Source: Bugula neritina
Lineage: Eukaryota > Bryozoa > Gymnolaemata > Cheilostomatida > Bugulidae
Direction: 5' to 3'
Assembly (NCBI GenBank): GCA_964035545.1
Contig: OZ037767.1
Span: 31,915,628-31,979,627 of the forward strand
DNA length: 64,000 bases
Shown here: piece by piece, positions 47,612 through 62,400 of the stretch
Position numbering within the stretch: position 1 is the stretch's first letter
How the letters are laid out: every line of letters begins with the position of its first letter
Notes under the pieces: generated by a model
Told to the model about the DNA's origin: nothing
The model's input: only the letters and a program-made list of their open reading frames with translations
Databases searched by the model: none
Program-made: the position numbers and the translations under genes

Positions 47612-49689
47612 ATATTGCTTATGTTAAGTGTACTATACTGTTGTTGTGCTTATTCCTCATGATACAAGTAATGTTATAGTCTATATTCTACACCTTAAGA
47701 TCTGATGGTACAATAAAAGCTCATTCCAGTAAAATTCCTGGCCATGACTGTCAGCATGTTCACACTTGACTCACAACATACTAAATCAGCTGCCTAGTCA
47801 CGCTGCCTGCTTCATGTTGCTACTTCATGCTAGTAGTTGACTCTAGCTATACCCAGGGTTCCTACTCTACTACTAGCAGATAGCGGCTTCCATTGGACAC
47901 ACTTTAGAGATAACATCATGCACTGCAGTTCCATTATTATACTTTAGTCGACAGTTTATATACAGTAGTTTTAATATATCTAGTTGTTAAAAAGATAGTA
48001 TTTATAATGAGATTGTCACTTGAGTAGTTATACAGTAGGTTTAGGTGTTATAAAGTGTAAATAGACAGTGTTGCATTTTTGCAAACAATCTAATTACTCA
48101 ATTGACAGAGAAACTTTCTGATAACTTTGGTTATCATCAGCTTGTGGCCCTTGCAGTGCTGTATAACTTGTATGAAATACCATGTCACGTGAATTGTGTA
48201 TAGTGTAGTTGTTCTCTGGTGTCAAACAACCAGCTAACTTGAAAAATTATGCATTGTATACGCGTAACCAAAATAAAAAGATTAATGCACCCAATAATCA
48301 TTAATTATTAAAATAGTTGCAGCTGCTTATAGAAGGCAAGAACACGCGTTAGTAGTTTTCTTCTCTTACCAAGCATTAACCAAAAACGGCTCCCAATCGC
48401 GTTAGGCGCAGTCACGTGATTTTAAACCTGAGAGTTCATGTTTACAAGTTGTCAAGCGTGATGGAAATCAGAATGAACTAGAAAGTAGAAAGTATTTAAA
48501 TTTCAAAACCACATTATCACACGTTTTTGAGTGCAAGATCAACCTGTTAAAACTGTTCTATTTAGCCTTTTTATTTTATTGGATAGAAAGACTTCTAACT
48601 GAATTTTTGTTATCAACGGAAGTGGCGCGAATTCGTAATCTATATCATAATTTAATAATTAAGATTTAGTTTTACTTTGATTTAATTTTAGTTAAACTTA
48701 GTGATTTACAGTTTGGGTTTCAGTCACTCTCACAATGTGAGTGCCAATATGGCTTACCTCTGAATATTGTTACCAGTAATCATGTTCATTATCATTAATG
48801 ATTGATGCTCAACTAACTAATAGCTATTAAACCAAGTCTAATATTTATACTAATAGTAATAACTATTACATTTACTATTAGTATTACTATTAGTATTACT
48901 TAACTATAAGTATAAGTATAAGACGAAATAACTATAAAATATAATCATAATGATAATGAGTATGACTGTTCAAATTGAAATTCAAATTGCGTTGCAGCCA
49001 CTTGCCCTTGATTCAAGTTATTACTATATTAGTAAATATATATACATATAAATGAAATTGAATCACATTGACATAGGAAATGTTAAGGTAGTTGGCTCTA
49101 ACTCTAAGATAGAAAGCGAGCTGGACTTTGTTTGAATTAAAATTTGCTTAAGCTTGATAGCTATTAGTATTAACCTTGAGGTTTTTCATAACTCACCCTA
49201 AGACTAAATCAATCACTGTGACTGACACTATCTCTAAGTCTAACTCAGTGCCACAGTCAGCAGAACCTTAAACTTGAAATTATAACTAAATTTATCATTT
49301 TTTTTGTAATTATGATTAAACTAAAACTAAATATCAGTATGCCAATATACTTTATGATATAGCTTTACATCCATGTTAACGATGAATCTTTGTGATTACA
49401 TTTGACTTCAGTTTGAATGTCTACTCCTTGTGGCAGGAATGTTAATTATGAACTACTGCAATCCTTCTACATGACACTCAGCTTTTTCTCCTGGAGTATA
49501 AAAGTTGCCTATAACTGCAGAATCTGTAGTTTTAGGAATCTTTCACATTTTATTGCTCAAACAATCCTGTGTAAAAGTTCCTAACAGTCAAATGATTTTT
49601 CTGGAATAATTATTCTCAGAACTTGTAGCCTATATTTATAAAGTTTAAAATGTTATGAAATATCCATAACCTGCTTAGCAATAATCTTC

Positions 49690-50395
49690 AACATGCTATA
49701 GTCTGTGTCTCAGTATGCTATAGTCTGTGTCTCAGTATGCTATAGTCTGTGTCTCAGTATGCTATACTCTGAGTGTGTCTCAGTATGCTATACTCTGAGA
49801 GTGTCTCAGTATGCTATAGTCTTAGTGTGTCTCAGTATGCTATAGTCTGTGTCTCAGTATGCTATACTCTGAGTGTGTCTCAGTATGCTATAGTCTTAGT
49901 GTGTCTCAGTATGCTATAGTCTATGTCTCAGTATGCTATAGTCTGTGTCTCAGTATGCTATAGTCTGTGTCTCAGTATGCTATAGTCTGAGTATCAGTGT
50001 GCTATAGTCTTAGTGTGTCTCAGTATGCTATAGTCTGTGTCTCAGTATGCTATAGTCTGTGTCTCAGTATGCTATAGTCTAATTGTGTCTCAATATGCTA
50101 TAGTCTGTGTCTCAGTATGCTATAGTCTTAGTGTGTCTCAGTATGCTATAGTCTAATTGTGTCTCAATATGCTATAGTCTGTGTCTCAGTATGCTATAGT
50201 CTTAGTGTGTCTCAGTATGCTATAGTCTATGTCTCAGTATGCTATAGTCTGTGTCTCAGTATGCTATAGTCTGTGTCTCAGTATGCTATAGTCTGAGTAT
50301 CAGTGTGCTATAGTCTTAGTGTGTCTCAGTATGCTATAGTCTGTGTCTCAGTATGCTATAGTCTGTGTCTCAGTATGCTATAGTCTGAGTATGTC
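49690..50395. repeat. 22-bp tandem array directly upstream of cep104
   Basis: About 30 copies of tcagtatgctatagtctgtg plus tc, with longer variants (cttagtgtg) in a partly periodic order. It ends about 30 bp before the cep104 ATG, so it is in the promoter, 5' UTR or a 5' intron. Confidence 0.93.
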
Positions 50396-50425
50396 TCTTT
50401 AGTCTGACTTTGTAGCTGTAAGAAA

Positions 50426-53400
50426 ATGCCTGAAAAAGTAGCTTTTCATGTGGTACATGCTTCTGGTCAAGATGAGAACTTCAGGGCAGCCGAGTTGAAC
50501 ACTCACAGTCCGCTGACGCGGGGCTGGTCGTCTTCCAGGTGAGCTTTCTGATGTCTGTCTAATAATATATTAATAGAATGGTAATATAATATAATAATAT
50601 GATGATGATATAATATACTGATAAAATAGTAATATAATATACTAATAGAATGGTAATATAATATACTGATAGAATAGTAATATAATATACTAATAGAATG
50701 GTAATATAATACACTGATAGAATAGTAATATAGTATACTGATAGAATAGTAATATAATATACTGATAGAATAGTAATATAATATACTAATAGAATGGTTA
50801 CAGGTTTTGTCTGTATCCCCAAGATATTGTCATCCAGCTGGAGAAAAGATGCCGGCTCAGGAAAATCCAAGTTTTGTCACATCAATATCTAATAGGTAGG
50901 AGATCACCTCTGGTATTAGTAGATGTTACGTATATTGTATGAGTATATATTACACGTATTAGTAGATGTTACGTATATTGTGTGAGTATATATTACACGT
51001 ATTAATAGAGGTTACGTATATTGTATGAGTATATATTACACGTATTAATAGAGGTTACGTATATTGTATGAGTATATATTACACGTAGTAATAGATGTTG
51101 CCTATATTGTATGAAATTATAGCCAGTAGAGTGGAGTTTTTTGTTGGAGACATTCCCCCTGACATCCCGGTAAATCTCCAGAACTCCCGCTACACCAGGC
51201 TAGGGTAAGTTCCATTTCCTGTTTCCTGTCTAGTACAGCTACTACTCTCAGTCTATGGCCTGAGAAACTGTCATCAGCTCAAAGAAAGTTTATTATACAG
51301 AGTATTGAATACTGGCAACCGGTACTGATGCTATTTGTGTACGGTAGATACGTGGCGCTCTCCAGCAATGAACAGACGGATTACAAAGCCCGGGAACTCA
51401 AATCTGTGCATGTGGATGCTGTGGGCATTTACTTGAAGCTCGTCATACATAAGAATCATGTGAACAAATGTAACCTGTACAACCAGGTAAGGTATAGTAT
51501 ACTGAGAGAGTAAGGTATAGTATACTGAGAGAGTAAGGTATAGTATACTGAGAGAGTGAGGTATAGTATACTGAGAGAGTAAGGTATAGTATACTGAGAG
51601 AGTAAGGTATAGTATACTGAGAGAGTAAGGTATAGTATACTGAGAGAGTGAGGTATAGTATACTGAGAGAGTAAGGTGTAGTATACTGAGAGAGTAAGGT
51701 ATAGTATACTGAGAGAGTAAGGTATAGTATACTGAGAGAGTAAGGTATAGTATACTGAGAGAGTAAGGTATAGTATACTGAGAGAGTAAGGTATAGTATA
51801 CTGAGAGAGTAAGGTATAGTATACTGAGAGAGTAAGGTATAGTATACTGAGAGAGTGAGGTATAGTATACTGAGAGAGTAAGGTACAGTATACTGAGAGA
51901 GTAAGGTACAGTATACTGAGAGAGTAAGGTATAGTATACTGAGAGAGTAAGGTATAGTATACTGAGAGAGTAAGGTACAGTATACTGAGAGAGTAAGGTA
52001 CAGTATACTGAGAGAGTAAGGTACAGTATACTGAGAGAGTAAGGTATAGTATACTGAGAGAGTAAGGTATAGTATACTGAGAGAGTGAGGTATAGTATAC
52101 TGAGAGAGTAAGGTATAGTATACTGAGAGAGTAAGGTATAGTATACTGAGAGAGTAAGGTATAGTATACTGAGAGAGTAAGGTATAGTATACTGAGAGAG
52201 TAAGGTATAGTATACTGAGAGAGTAAGGTATAGTATACTGAGAGAGTAAGGTATAGTATACTGAGAGAGTAAGGTATAGTATACTGAGAGAGTAAGGTAT
52301 AGTATACTGAGAGAGTAAGGTATAGTATACTGAGAGAGTAAGGTATAGTATACTGAGAGAGTAAGGTATAGTATACTGAGAGAGTAAGGTATAGTATACT
52401 GAGAGAGTAAGGTATAGTATACTGAGAGAGTAAGGTATAGTATACTGAGAGAGTAAGGTATAGTATACTGAGAGAGTAAGGTATAGTATACTGAGAGAGT
52501 AAGGTATAGTATACTGAGAGAGTAAGGTATAGTATACTGAGAGAGTAAGGTATAGTATACTGAGAGAGTAAGGTATAGTATACTGAGAGAGTAAGGTATA
52601 GTATACTGAGAGAGTAAGATATAGTATACTGAGAGAGTAAGGTATAGTATACTGAGAGAGTAAGGTATAGTATACTGAGAGAGTAAGGTATAGTATACTG
52701 AGAGAGTAAGGTATAGTATACTGAGAGAGTAAGGTATAGTATACTGAGAGAGTAAGGTATAGTATACTGAGAGAGTAAGGTATAGTATACTGAGAGAGTA
52801 AGGTATAGTATACTGAGAGAGTAAGGTATAGTATACTGAGAGAGTAAGGTATAGTATACTGAGAGAGTAAGGTATAGTATACTGAGAGAGTAAGGTGGAG
52901 TATACTGAGAGAGTAAGGTATAGTATACTGAGAGAGTAAGGTATAGTATACTGAGAGAGTAAATGCACACAGCTGCTATTTGTTGATCCACTCAATTGAA
53001 ACGTATTGATTTATGAAAGTATATATTTTGTAGGTTGGGGTGATAGCAATCAACGTAATTGGTGATGATTTAAACAAGATAAACCAGGTGAGTGACTCCA
53101 ACATCTACAGTGCTGTGAAAAAGTTTAAGGACGCCTCCCTGTTTTCCATAATAGCAATGTTCCAAGCTAATTTTAAGACATAACAAATGCATTTCCATAG
53201 GCATGATGCCTATCAAACTGATCCTTAAGATCTCCTTATCTCATTTATATAAATCAGTACTGTCTCTTTTCACTTTCTTCCAAAATATCGGTGAAATAAT
53301 GAGATACTATGCATATATGGGAATCATTCAATGTTCTCCCAATTTGTGTGTACTGTAGGATATCAGAATATTTTACTTGAAACATAGAAAATTTTTTTAT

Positions 53401-56400
53401 GTGATTTGTTCTACACATTATAGCAGCATTGCAACACACAGTGCTTTAAATTTTAGTATCAATGTTTTGTTGGCCAGCCTTTATTCTCAATCACTAGTCG
53501 GCAGCGACGAGGCATCGACACGTACAGCTTCTCCAACTCGTTTTCAGTCACAACATGATGCTATGCATGAATTACAGGCTTTATGAGTGTCACCTTAGTT
53601 GTTGGCTTCTGTGAAGAGACTATTTTAGCCATTCTTGGCCATGAATTTTTATTGGGTTCAAGTCCCGGCTTTGGGCTGGCCAGTTAAGCGTTGAGACCCT
53701 CTGCTTTTTCATTCACTCTTTAACAGTTTTTGCCCAATGGCATGGTGCATTGTCATCTTCAAATATGTTAATTTTATTTAAAAAGAAATATTTTTATGAT
53801 TGGAAGAAGTTTAGCATTGAGATTCTCCATATATTTTTGGGCATTGACATCATTCCAGGGCAATTACTGAGTCGACCTACACTTTTTCATGTTATACAAC
53901 CCCAGAACACAACACTGATAGGGTGCTTAATTGTTTGAAGAATACATTAGGGGTTATATTTCTCATACTGGTATCTTCTAACAAAACAGTTTCCAGCATG
54001 ATTGTTCACATTAAATGTAGATTAATCTGAAATAATTACTTTTTTCTAATCATTCACTGTCTAACTACCACGCTCCTTGGCCTACTGTAGCCGGTTTTTT
54101 CGCTACTTCTCGGTTAGTAGAGGCTTCCTTCTTGCTTTGCAGACACATAGACCATGGCTCAGCAGTCTTCGCCTTATTAGCGATGTCGAAGCTGTTGTTA
54201 CTGTTGATTCTGATCATTCTTTGCCAACTCAGGACTTGTTTTATGGCAATCTTTCTTGCTGATCCTAATGAAAACCTTGTCATCTCCGAGTGCGCTTATT
54301 CTTGGTCGTCCACTTCCAGGTCGATCTGCTAGACTGCCAGTCTCCATGAACTTCTTGATAATTTGATGTACAGTTGTCTTTGTTTTGCCAACCTTTTCAG
54401 ATATTTTCCTAATTGAAAAACCTTCATTGTGCAAAAAAATTATTACAAACCTTGCTTTTGAAGTAAGATTTACAGCTCTCATTTTGTCTATGCGCAGCAC
54501 CTAAGTGGACACCATGTAAAAGCTTACAACTAAATGACAGATTTTAAATTATGAAGGAAAGTCATACTTTATAGTATCATGATGCCATGTACAGAGTAAA
54601 ATTTCACTGTTTAGCCTTTTGTGGTTATCAGAAGCTATAAACTTTGGAAACATAAAAACACAGGAGTTGCGCTTCCCTAGCTGCTTGTATAGTTAGCCCG
54701 AAAATAGGTAAAAAACATTTTAGCAGTAGGAATTTATAAGGTGGAAATTGTAGTGCACATTCTAAGGGTCCTTTTGGTATATAGAACTTGCAGGAAAATA
54801 CTAAGAACTTTCAAGAAATGCCTATTAAACAAGATACATAGAAATTTCTGCAAGCGTCCTTAAACTTTTTCACAGCACTGTATGTTGTCTTGTAGCTGTC
54901 AAATAGGTTACTCTACTCTTTCTCTTGCTTCAGCACAGCTCTAGAGTTGTCTCCTCTGATATACATGAGTTTGTTTATATTCTGTATTCAGGATGACGAC
55001 ACAGCTGTGAGCACACAAAAACCAGACTTTATCTCACCTCTAGACGACCTTGCCTTTGACATGTATCAAGATACTGAAGTTGCGCAAATCATACGAAAGT
55101 TAGAGAAGAAAAAACAAGATTCTGTTCTTGGTAAGAATCTGTCAGCCGTTTCTACTTACACATTCAGCTCTACTAGTAGTAGTATTACTCTAGTACCACT
55201 AGTAGTAGTATTACTCTAGTACTACTAGTAGTAGTATTACTCTAGTACCACTAGTAGTAGTATTACTCTAGTACTATTAGTAGTAGTATTACTCTAGTAC
55301 TACTCTTAGTAGTATTACTCTAGTATCACTAGTAGTAGTATTACTTTAGTACTACTGGTAGTACTATTGAACTCTATCCAATTGTTAAACATTTTAGGGG
55401 AGAAATATGACTTTGCAAAGAAACTGAAACAAGTAATAGTTGATCTGCAAAAGGTTTGTACAACTTTAAGCTCTCTGATGGTTTCCTTATTGTCTTCTCC
55501 TGTTTGAGAGGACAACTTTGAGCTGAGATGTAACTTGCTGATTGCAGGTGGGAGAGAAGTTAGGCAAGTATGAAGTGGATAAGAGACAGGCTGTAGAGAA
55601 AGAGGATTACGACAAAGCAAAGTTAAAGAAAGTACAGATGGAGGAGTATAGACTACAGATGTACAAGGCTTTGAATATACCTGCCTTGTTACAGGAGCAA
55701 AGTGTAAGTCATTGCATATGCTTGTTGCTAAGGTAAACATTTTTCAGTGGGGTTAATAAATGAAATACTCAATGCTGAACATGATTTCACTGTTTTTCAG
55801 CCGATAGCCAATCAGAGATCTCCCCGGATAGACCCGCCTCCAGCTCGACTGAAAGAGATTCCGAGTCCACCCGTACCGAAAGATTCCGTAAACCGGCCAA
55901 GTCAGCCGAGTCCCTTACCTGCCGTATCAAACAGGTGACTTGTTTACTACCTGATATATACCTGTTTATTCTACTCTACCTTATATACTACCTGTATACT
56001 CTACCTTATATACTTTACTCTATATATTCTGTATATTCTGTATACTCTGTACACTCTGTATACTCTGTGTACTCTGTATACTCTGTGTACTCTGCTCTGT
56101 TTGGATTGTATAACCAACTAACACACGGTGTGACTAACCAGCTTGTTGGTTTCATAATAAGACCATCTCTGGATTCCAGGGGGTCCCCTCAACAAAGCCC
56201 TAGAACCTATGCTGACGAGAGCTCAGCTTTAGGGAAGGTTCGCTTTGAAGACCCCAATGATGACAGGCCGTTGCCAACGCAGCAGTAAGTTCGTACTCAC
56301 ACCCGATTGGCTACTGCTCAGCTATGCCCCTACGTCTGATTGGCTAGTGCCACACAGCTTCTGATTGCTCTATAGCCTGTGTTTTGGTTTGCTGTCAACT

Positions 56401-59400
56401 GCTATGATCATATTTTGGTTGTTGGCTCACCCCCCCCCCCTACACTCACTCACTGCCCCCTGATCTTCAGCCATCCACCCCACTCAGCTCGAATTAGTCT
56501 TTCTACAGCTATTGTATGGTTTGCTGACACCTCTGGAGTTGCCGATGATAAACAACTCAGTGCATCAGTATTCACCTCCATAAACCCTCCTGAGTGAATA
56601 ATGTAGTGTAACCATACTAATATACTCTGTTACAGTAGCAGAGAGCCTGTGGTCCACAACTCCCCTAGCCCACGTCACGTTGACAATGTAGACAGAGAGG
56701 AGAGGGCGTTACCAGCTCCCAAGCAATCGTGAGTTTTGATACAAGTTTTGCTGTAGATATTGCCTGTACTATTCTACTCTATATTAATGTTTTGAGGTGA
56801 TAATTGTGTATTGCTATTCTAGGCAGTAAACGGTGTACCAGTCCTGTATTTCTGTGTGTGTGTGGGGAGGGGAGAGGGGTGTGTTTGGAAGGGGGGAGAG
56901 GGGTGTGTGTGGAGGGGAGGAGAGGGGGGTGTGTGTGGAGGGGAGGGGAGAGGGGTGTGTGTGGAGGGGAGAGGAGAGTGGTATGTTTGGAGGGGGAGAG
57001 GGGTGTGTGTGGAGGGGAGAGGGGTGTGTTTGGAGGGGGAGAGGGGTGTGTGTGGAGGGGAGAGGGGTGTGTGTGGAGGGGAGGGGAAGAGAGGGTGTGT
57101 GTGGAGGGGGAGGGGAAGAGGGGTGTGTGTGGAGGGGGAGAGAGGGGTGTGTGTGGAGGGGGAGAGAGGGGTGTGGTCATCGCACAATGGTTAAGGATGT
57201 CAACCAAGTTCTGAGATTTGAATCTAACATATTTTTTTGAGTTTCGTATTCATTGTTGATATGACAAGACGTCTGCTGGTTTTACAATGACTTCTAAACT
57301 GTACCATTTATAGATACAATCCACCAGCAGATGATGAGCTGGAGAGTACAGCTGGTGGACAAACAGACAGATCTGAAGTTGCCGGGAGCACAATGTCGGA
57401 GAAAGATCTACGGGAAGCTGCTTCTGTGATAGACATATTTGGTTTACCTCTGGTAGGCTGATTGACATCATTGTAGCTAATAAATCTCTTCTGTGTTGCA
57501 AATATCACATAGTACCAGGGGTACATGTTTGGTATTGTGATGTTAGTAATATAATCAGTTTGATAAAGTGAGTTACTGAACGAGTTGTGTGAGCGAGTGA
57601 CGGTGAGTGAGTGACAGTGAAGGAGTGACAGTGAAGGAGTTAGATATCTAGTCTGGTAACTCTGTCTCTCAGGTGCAGAAAGTTTACGCCAGGAATTGGG
57701 GCAGCAAAGAGGAAAGTATGACGGATCTGATAGAGCAACTCTCGTCATTCAGCGGAGAAAAAGAGGAAGCCAAGGCTATGATGAAGGCCGCCACATTCCT
57801 CATACAAAAACTGCTCAAGGACTCAGTCTATCTCGTTTTCAAAGCTACAATCGGCGCTCTCAAATATCTGCTGACAGAATTTGTACCCAAACACAGGTGA
57901 GTCATCCATGTCAAAGTCGTATTCATCAGGTCAAGGTCAAGTGTGCTTATAGTCCTTGTAGTCTGCTTATACAGTGTAAATATAGCTGCTGCCTGCTGTG
58001 TGTATTTTTTGTGAGTGTACAGCTAATATTGTTGATGGCAATCCTCAGGTGCAAATGAAATGATGCCTACCCCCCCCCCCCCTATTACTAAACAGTATAC
58101 AGCCTACCTCCCCCTCTACCTCTCCCCACTCTAGACAGTACACAGCCTACCTCCCCCCACTCTAGACAGTAGACACTGTAACAGCTGATATATTGTGTCT
58201 GTATTATATGGTGTGCTTTAGGATACCCAAACATGATATTCACTACGCCTGTGAGAAAACCTTACCTGGGATAATGCACAAGACAGGTGATACTGTAAGT
58301 ATGTTAACATGTTATTGTATGACCCTATCTAGGTCTTAGCTACTGTATTCTATCTTCTATCTGATCTAGTAAATATGTGTAATATATACTAGCTGATATA
58401 TAGTAATATATACTGGCTGATAGAGTAATATATACTAGCTGATAGAGTAATATATACTAGCTGATAGAGTAATATATACTAGCTGATAGAGTAATATATA
58501 CTAGCTGATATAGTAATATATACTAGCTGATAGAGTAATATATACTAGCTGATATAGTAATATATACTAGCTGATATAGTAATATATACCAGTTGATATA
58601 GTAATATATACTAGCTGATATATAGTAATATATACTAGCTGATATAGTAATATATACTAACTGATATAGTAATATATACTAGCTGATATAGTAATATATA
58701 CTAACTGATATAGTAATATATACTAGCTGATATATAGTAATATATACTAGGCTGATATATAGTAATATATACTAGCTGATATAGTAATATATACCAGCTG
58801 ATATAGTAATATATACTAGCTGATATATAGTAATATATACTAGCTGATATGTGTATCGCTGACTGTGCCCTGGTAATATTTAGGCTGCCAGAACAAGAAC
58901 AGATGCGAAGGCACAGATTATTGAGATGTCTCAGTATCCGGAGTTGAGTGTAAGTAGTATTAGTACTGTATGGGTACACATTGACAGTAAGTAGTCTTAG
59001 TACTGTATGGGTACACATTGACAGTAAGTAGTATTAGTGCTGCTGGTTGTGTACAAGATTTATCAACTACTTGTGTTTTCCAGGGACCTAAGGTGAGTAA
59101 ATGTTTTTGAATGTCCATGTGTTTACAGTATTTAGTGTGCACACTTAGGTGATAAGCATAGGCTTATTAACTCTGTTAGATGTGCTTATATGACATAGAT
59201 GTAGTGGTTGATATACATACTAGATGTAATTACATGCTTGTAGTGCATGTAAGGAATAGATTGTGCTTACTCGATGTAGATGTAGCTTATAGTATATGCT
59301 TCTAGTATATGCTTAAAGTATATGCTTATAGTATATGCTTATAGTATATGCTTATAGTATATGCTTATAGTATATGCTTATAGTATATGCTTATAGTATA

Positions 59401-62400
59401 TGCTTATAGTATATGCTTATAGCCTTGTACCAGTGAGATTTGGCATCCTAGTGCAGTTTGTATAACATGTAGTTGGCACCCTCAGAGTTATCTCCTCATT
59501 CCCCATTATCTTCTCTGTAATATCCTGTGCCATCTCATCTCATACGTCTGTATTCATACGCCTGTATTCATACGCCTGTATTCATACGCCTGTATTCATA
59601 CGCCTGTATTCATCGTCTGTATTCATACGTCTGTATTCATACGCCTGTATTCATACGTCTGTATTCATACGTCTGTGTTTATACGTCTGTATTCATACGT
59701 CTGTATTCATACGTCTGTGTTTATACGTCTGTATTCATACGTCTGTATTCATACGTCTGTGTATTGTTTTGTCTCATCCATATATAATAATGAGTCTGAA
59801 AGTTGAACAACTCCTAAACTAACAAACTCTTTTAATACCTCCTATCTGCTGGCAGTTTATTAGTATGATAGACTAGCACTAGTCCTGTTGTATGCAGGCA
59901 GTTGTTATACATAGAAACAAGGTGATGTGCATCTACCTGCTATATTTTTAGTCAACACATGTAGTCCCTCTCTTCTGTGTTCGGCCATTCAAGTTGAACT
60001 CAGCACCAAGATTGGCACAGAGCCACGTGGAGGTCATAGATGAGCTGTATTCTACCCTACCAGCTAGTGACGGGTATGTCAGTCTATATAATACTGCTAT
60101 ATACTAGTACACTACCAGCTAGTGACGGGTATGTCAGTCTATATAATACTGCTATATACTAGTACACTACCAGCTAGTGACGGGTATGTCAGTCTATATA
60201 ATACAGCTATATACTAGTACACTACCAGCTAGGGATGGGTATGTCAGTCTATATAATACTGCTATATACTTGTACACTACCAGCTAGTGACGGGTATGTC
60301 AGTCTATATAATACTGCTATATACTAGTACACTACCAGCTAGTGACGGGTATGTCAGTCTATATAATACTGCTATATACTAGTACACTACCAGCTAGTGA
60401 CGGGTATGTCAGTCTATATAATACAGCTATATACTAGTACACTACCAGCTAGGGACGGGTATGTCAGTCTATATAATACTGCTATATACTAGTACACTAC
60501 CAGCTAGTGACGGGTATGTCAGTCTATATAATACTGCTATATACTAGTACACTACCAGCTAGTAAAGACTGAATGAAACGAGTTAACATACTTGCAGTGG
60601 GCTCAATGTGGACAACATGATGAAGTTCTGTGTCAACGCCCTCCGCCATCACTCTGGTCAGGTCAGAACCCCCACAGAGAATCTTATCATCAAGTTATAC
60701 AAACAGCACAGGCACGCAGTCAAGAGTTATCTTCCCCCTGATGATGAGAAAACTAGGCGGAATACTCTCTACCGGCAGTTGTTCGAAGCATTTGATGTTA
60801 TAGATGGGAAGCCTAGCAAGAGGGACCTAGAGGTGTGTGTATACCATGTGCTAAAGTATAGTACTATATGATATGATATAATACCGTATAGTATGATGTA
60901 ATACAGTATAGTATGATACACAGTATAGTATGATGTAATACAGTATAGTATGATGTAATACAGTATAGTATGATGTAATACAGTATAGTATGATGTAATA
61001 CAGTATAGTATGATATAATACCGTATAGTATGATGTAATACAGTATAGTATAATATAGTCCTGCATTATTTAAACTCTTCTATTACATTATCCAGATGAA
61101 CTACACATATGTAAGTAGAGGCGTGGTTTGCTCTATATGATCTGTTATATGATTACGTGACTAGTAATATACTTTTCAATATATTATGGTATTTCATTTT
61201 CAACATATTATATGTTCTGCACGTTGACAACTCAGTCACTAAATGATGATTTTACTGAGTACTGTGTACTGGTCATAGTTACTCACTGCACAGTGAGTTG
61301 TATTAGTTATAGTCATAGTATATGCTCTGCTATTTCAATATTATGAATATAGTAATATACAATATTCTGAATATAGTAATATACAATATTTTATACGCTT
61401 TCATAGACTTTATTTGCATCTTCCTATCTATTCATATTCACGGCTGTCAGTACTAGTCGTAGGGTTACTGTCGGTACTAGTCGTAGAGTTACTGTCAGTA
61501 CTAGTCGTAGAGTTACTGTCAGTACTAGTCGTAGAGTTACTGTCAGTACTAGTCGTAGAGTTACTGTCGGTACTAGTCGTAGAGTTACTGTCAGTACTAG
61601 TCGTAGAGTTACTGTCAGTACTAGTCGTAGAGTTACTGTCAGTACTAGTCGTAGAGTTACTGTCAGTACTAGTCGTAGAGTTACTGTCAGTACTAGTCGT
61701 AGGGTTACTGTCAGTACTAGTCGTAGGGTTACTGTCGGTACTAGTCGTAGAGTTACTGTCGGTACTAGTCGTAGAGTTACTGTCAGTACTAGTCGTAGAG
61801 TTACTGTCAGTACTAGTCGTAGAGTTACTGTCAGTACTAGTCGTAGAGTTACTGTCAGTACTAGTCGTAGGGTTACTGTCGGTACTAGTCGTAGAGTTAC
61901 TGTCAGTACTAGTCGTAGAGTTACTGTCAGTACTAGTCGTAGAGTTACTGTTAGTACTAGTCGTAGAGTTACTGGTAGTACTAGTTGTAGGGTTACTGTC
62001 AGTACTAGTCGTAGAGTTACTGTCAGTACTAGTCGTAGAGTTACTGTCAGTACTAGTCGTAGAGTTACTGTCAGTACTAGTCGTAGAGTTACTATCAGTA
62101 CTAGTCGTAGAGTTACTGGTGGCTGATGCCTCCCTCTGCTGACTTTAGAAGCAGCGTCAAACTGAAGAGGCAGCAAAGAAGGCAGAAGTGGAGGAGCTGC
62201 AGCAGCAGATTGCTCAGATGAAAGCTCTCCAGTCCAACATTGGCGGCGGCCAGAAGAAGAATAAGGTGCTCCATAACCTGTAATCTGATTGGCTAGTTAT
62301 CATTTTATTTTCAACTAGCATTAATATAGCCGCTCTGCGGGATTGTTAGTAGTTGTGGCTTCATTTCTTACTCAGCTGTAGAGTTTCAGCTAAGTTAATC

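Larger units (their letters stand above)
46866..50425. other. 3' UTR and intergenic region between the ENPP gene and cep104
   Basis: Holds a candidate AATAAA at 47712-47717 for the ENPP gene and several minisatellites listed separately. About 47.8-49.6 kb is AT-rich sequence with no coding signal. The cep104 promoter should lie here. Confidence 0.45.

Noticed and set aside
51331-52995. Minus-strand frames of 511-554 codons (LSQYTIPYSLSILY repeats)
   Set aside because: Produced by the 23-bp intronic array of cep104, on the strand opposite the gene.
61096-61110. Possible 15-base microexon (ATGAACTACACATAT) in cep104
   Set aside because: It has AG and GTAAGT on its sides, but joining exons 18 and 19 directly matches the family better and the pyrimidine tract is weak.
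61414-62176. 242- and 250-codon frames on both strands
   Set aside because: A 24-bp repeat without stops inside a cep104 intron.
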